Shown here: piece by piece, positions 18,105 to 19,916 of the stretch | How positions within the stretch are numbered: the stretch's first letter is position 1 | How the letters are laid out: every line of letters starts with the position of its first letter | The notes under the pieces: generated by a model | The model's database searches: none | What the model was told of the DNA's origin: nothing | Seen by the model: the letters and a program-made list of their open reading frames with translations, nothing else | Program-made: the position numbers and the translations under genes | Source of the DNA: Scytonema sp. UIC 10036 | GTDB lineage: Bacteria > Cyanobacteriota > Cyanobacteriia > Cyanobacteriales > Nostocaceae | NCBI RefSeq assembly: GCF_009725235.1 | Contig: NZ_WJFC01000170.1 | Location: 10,001 to 29,916 of the forward strand | Length of the DNA stretch: 19,916 nt | Reading direction: 5' to 3'

Positions 18105-18425
18105 ATGAAAACGATGGCACAAATCGAAGCTTGGTATGAAGCTGAAATTAACAAAGCTAGGTTAGAAGGCAAACTAGAAGGCAAACTAGAAGGCAAACTA
18201 GAAGGCAAACTAGAAGGTGAATTTTTAGGTAAGCTAAAAGGTAAGATTGAGTCGGCAAGTACTATAATTCGAGCTAAGTTTGGGGCTGAGGTTCTCACGC
18301 CACAGATACTCAGTCAACTTGAACAGTTAAGCGATCAACAACTTGATAATTTTATAGTACTCATGTTTAATTGGCAACAACCCCTTGAGATGGAGTCATG
18401 GCTCTCTGGGAGCGAAAAAGTTTGA
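18105..18425 (+). CDS. Stand-alone RpnS-like C-terminal domain with KLEG repeats (unit 2)
   Basis: This intact 106-residue frame has its own GGAGG (18089-18093) 11 nt before the ATG. It starts MKTMAQIEAWYEAEINKA, continues with RLEG, four KLEG, EFLG and KLKG, and ends with the same DUF4351-like tail as the full gene (STIIRAKFGAEVL, LSDQQLDNF, WLSGSEKV). The repeats should lengthen a charged helix. Its extended -10 is altered by the inserted A, so its transcription may come from elsewhere. By analogy with RpnS antitoxins of E. coli it could inhibit a full-length Rpn-like nuclease, perhaps one with a matching repeat number. That function is inferred. Confidence 0.55.
   Translation: MKTMAQIEAWYEAEINKARLEGKLEGKLEGKLEGKLEGEFLGKLKGKIESASTIIRAKFGAEVLTPQILSQLEQLSDQQLDNFIVLMFNWQQPLEMESWLSGSEKV
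18171..18218 (+). repeat. 12-bp minisatellite, four units (KLEG)
   Basis: AAACTAGAAGGC is repeated at 18171-18182, 18183-18194, 18195-18206 and 18207-18218 (last base T). A degenerate unit precedes it at 18159-18170. Each unit encodes K-L-E-G in frame. Unit 1 and unit 3 of the amplification lack the expansion. Confidence 0.95.
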
Positions 18426-18601
18426 ACGCTAACCTAAGTGCTTATACTCTAAACGGTTAGAAATTGGACTTTTTTGAATGTTTGAAATTTGAGAGTTGGA
18501 ATACAGTTGCAAAAAATCTGACTAATGTATACGGCGCTATTCTTAATAACAGCAATATGACAATAGCCACTCAAATTTATGCACAGGCGTGACTTTTTCT
18601 C

Positions 18602-18838
18602 TCAAGAAACAGCTAACTGTTGAGTGCGATCGCTAGTGGTATCTTTGAGTCCTATCTGTTGTCCTTGTTCGGAACGAGTTCCTTCAAAGGCTTTACTGTC
18701 TTTGAGATCGAAGTGTATGTAATCGGCTCCTTCTCGTTGATTAATTGCGATCTTTTGCAGTGGTTCGCCAGCAGTTTCCGGTACGCTGACAGTGAAGTAG
18801 TATGTTGCACCCCACACATAAACATCCTGGCGTTGCAT
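18602..18838 (-). pseudogene. DUF2808-like protein fragment (unit 2)
   Basis: This is an exact copy of the DUF2808-like fragment of unit 1, 1646 bp downstream. It is the same truncated core without signal peptide or C-terminal half. Confidence 0.65.
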
Positions 18839-18867
18839 AATAGAGGCATGATCTGAGGGATTCTACT

Positions 18868-18937
18868 ATGCATTGTCAGTACTGCAAGTAAAGCTGAGAT
18901 TAGAAAAAATGCCGTGCGTGTTCTGCACAGCGCTTAG
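18868..18937 (+). pseudogene. Possible IS1-type transposase remnant (unit 2)
   Basis: This is an identical copy of the short CxxC / IRKN remnant in unit 1, with the same in-frame stop. It is equally uncertain. Confidence 0.3.
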
Positions 18938-19006
18938 TAAAATCATTACCAGGATTGCACGCGGGAATACCATTCGGTTCGGGTAACGCCCTGATTGAGA
19001 AACTGG

Positions 19007-19316
19007 CTATGGTTGATGAAAGCGACTAATTAACTCTTCACGAGATAGTAAGAGCAGTAAACTAGTATATTCTTCGATGGGTTGTGCTAAAAGTGATGGA
19101 ATAACATTAATTAACGAGCGCGTCAAGTGTACCAAAGCGAGCCAGCCAGAGGTTAGCTCTGCTAGCATTATTGTGACTATCCTGCCAGAACATGTTGCCA
19201 ATGCAACTCCTGTAAAGCGTCGAGTTCCTCCTGCTTCAATGGCTGGCAAAGTTAAAATTTTAGGTGATATTGTCAGCCCTATTGTGGATGAAGAGGACTG
19301 GCAATGTCTGAAATAA
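19007..19316. pseudogene. Unassigned gene fragments on both strands (unit 2)
   Basis: This is an identical copy of the two opposed fragments in unit 1: a minus-strand C-terminus ending at 19007 and a plus-strand frame at 19077-19316. No family could be recognised. Confidence 0.35.
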
Positions 19317-19446
19317 TTGTACAAAGTTACCTTATACAAACCTTAATAAGACACAGCTTTAAGTTTTACTTTATTCTAGTTGTCAGAATTTCGTAACAAT
19401 AGTAAATATCGTCTACCCTTTTTGATACCCTAGGAACTGCAATACA

Positions 19447-19916
19447 AGTGAAAAACTCTTGAATTTGTGTGGCGCTCAAAGAGCAACTGAATTCGGTGTA
19501 GGTGTATATCGACTCCCTCGAATTTTTCGGTTGGGAATTGTGATTATCACCCAATTGGTTGATAGTCCAGAAACGATGTGGCTAAAAATGTTGGGAGATA
19601 AACATTCTGCGACTAGCGCTTTTGAATCAATCAAGCAGCTATCGCCGGAGCGCAGGGAAAAAAATGATATAATAAGTGCATGTATAAAATACTGTGTTTA
19701 CTTACGAGAGATACCTACTGATAGTTTAACTCCGGAGGATGAAGATTTTATGAAAACGATGGCACAAATCGATGCTTGGTATGAGGCTGAAATTAACAAG
19801 GCTAAGTTAGAAGGTGAATTTCTAGGTAAGCTAAAAGGTAAGATTGAGTCGGCAAGTACTATAATTCGAGCTAAGTTTGGGGCTGAGGTTCTCACGCCAC
19901 AGATACTCAGTCAACT
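19447..19916 (+). pseudogene. Rpn-like gene, 5'-truncated copy (unit 3, cut by window end)
   Basis: This is the start of a third tandem unit. It appears identical to 16204-16673 of unit 1, without the inserted A or the 48-bp expansion of unit 2, so its frame is open to the window end. It has no initiation site for the long form. The extended -10 (19665-19673) and GGAGG (19734-19738) of the internal gene are intact. Confidence 0.8.
19750..19916 (+). CDS. RpnS-like C-terminal domain (unit 3, partial)
   Basis: An in-frame ATG 11 nt after GGAGG opens MKTMAQIDAWYEAEINKAK, the KLEG-EFLG-KLKG tetrads and the start of the DUF4351-like tail before the window ends. The sequence equals that of the internal product in unit 1. 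Separate expression is inferred. Confidence 0.45.
   Translation, partial: MKTMAQIDAWYEAEINKAKLEGEFLGKLKGKIESASTIIRAKFGAEVLTPQILSQ

Larger units (their letters stand above)
17801..18425 (+). pseudogene. Rpn-like gene, 5'-truncated and frameshifted copy (unit 2)
   Basis: This copy starts at the duplication junction, corresponding to residue 140 of the full protein, so the nuclease part is absent. Its first 220 bp are identical to unit 1. One extra A in the ATATAAATAAG stretch near 18025 shifts the frame, leading to a stop at about 18074. Past it, the frame from 18105 to 18425 is intact. Compared with unit 1 there are seven substitutions and a 48-bp in-frame repeat expansion, all between about 18025 and 18225. 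The fused form cannot be made, whereas the internal C-terminal gene can. Confidence 0.8.
17801..19446 (+). repeat. Tandem amplification, unit 2 (1646 bp)
   Basis: This unit repeats 16204-17800 with 49 extra bases: one inserted A and a 48-bp expansion of a 12-bp repeat. The 1.02 kb after the Rpn part looks identical to that in unit 1. Confidence 0.95.

Overview
The window comes from a cyanobacterium, very probably a filamentous heterocyst-forming (Nostocales-type) one. The 16S and 23S sequences are cyanobacterial in character. The HIP1 octamer GCGATCGC and its core are scattered throughout. Short heptamer repeats (ATTCATA and CATTAGC types) and TTGTAGAGACG-type dispersed repeats occur between genes. 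There is also a CyaB1-type GAF-GAF-PAS adenylate cyclase. No species is claimed.

Layout. (1) 1-4192, minus strand: an rRNA operon. A near-consensus promoter (TTGACA, 17 nt, TATATT) is followed by a leader, the 16S gene (2485-3973), a spacer without tRNA genes (2129-2484) and the 5' three quarters of the 23S gene. Heptamer repeats have expanded in the spacer (D1 and V3 helices) and inside the 23S gene, at the position of helix 45. Leader and spacer hold a perfect 16-nt complementary pair that would form the pre-16S processing stem. (2) 4200-5260: AT-rich DNA and a decayed filamentous-haemagglutinin-like fragment. (3) 5583-8168: adenylate cyclase. (4) 8303-9123, minus strand: an HxlR-family regulator with three candidate operators, and a truncated NHL-repeat protein. 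(5) 9629-15510: a tight four-gene operon with a glucose-1-dehydrogenase-like SDR, a GH63/MGH1-like glycoside hydrolase, an aquaporin and a GMC oxidoreductase. It could be a module that hydrolyses a glucoside and oxidises the products, possibly turning over a compatible solute alongside water or polyol flux (inference). (6) 15511-19916: an accessory region with a transglutaminase-like remnant, an intact Rpn-like/DUF4351 gene, and a tandem amplification of the 3' part of that gene plus about 1 kb of gene fragments.

The most interesting locus is the Rpn-like array. The full gene (15787-16779) carries an internal ATG preceded by GGAGG and an extended -10 (TGaTATAAT), placed to express its C-terminal domain separately. 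This matches the gene-within-gene toxin/antitoxin arrangement reported for E. coli Rpn proteins (RpnL/RpnS). The C-terminal segment has been amplified in tandem. In the second copy a frameshift destroys the upstream frame, but the small internal ORF and its Shine-Dalgarno are intact, and it carries four extra tetrapeptide (KLEG) repeats. Tetrapeptide-repeat number is the feature reported to vary in RpnS antitoxins. These resemble free-standing antitoxin copies next to their parent nuclease gene.
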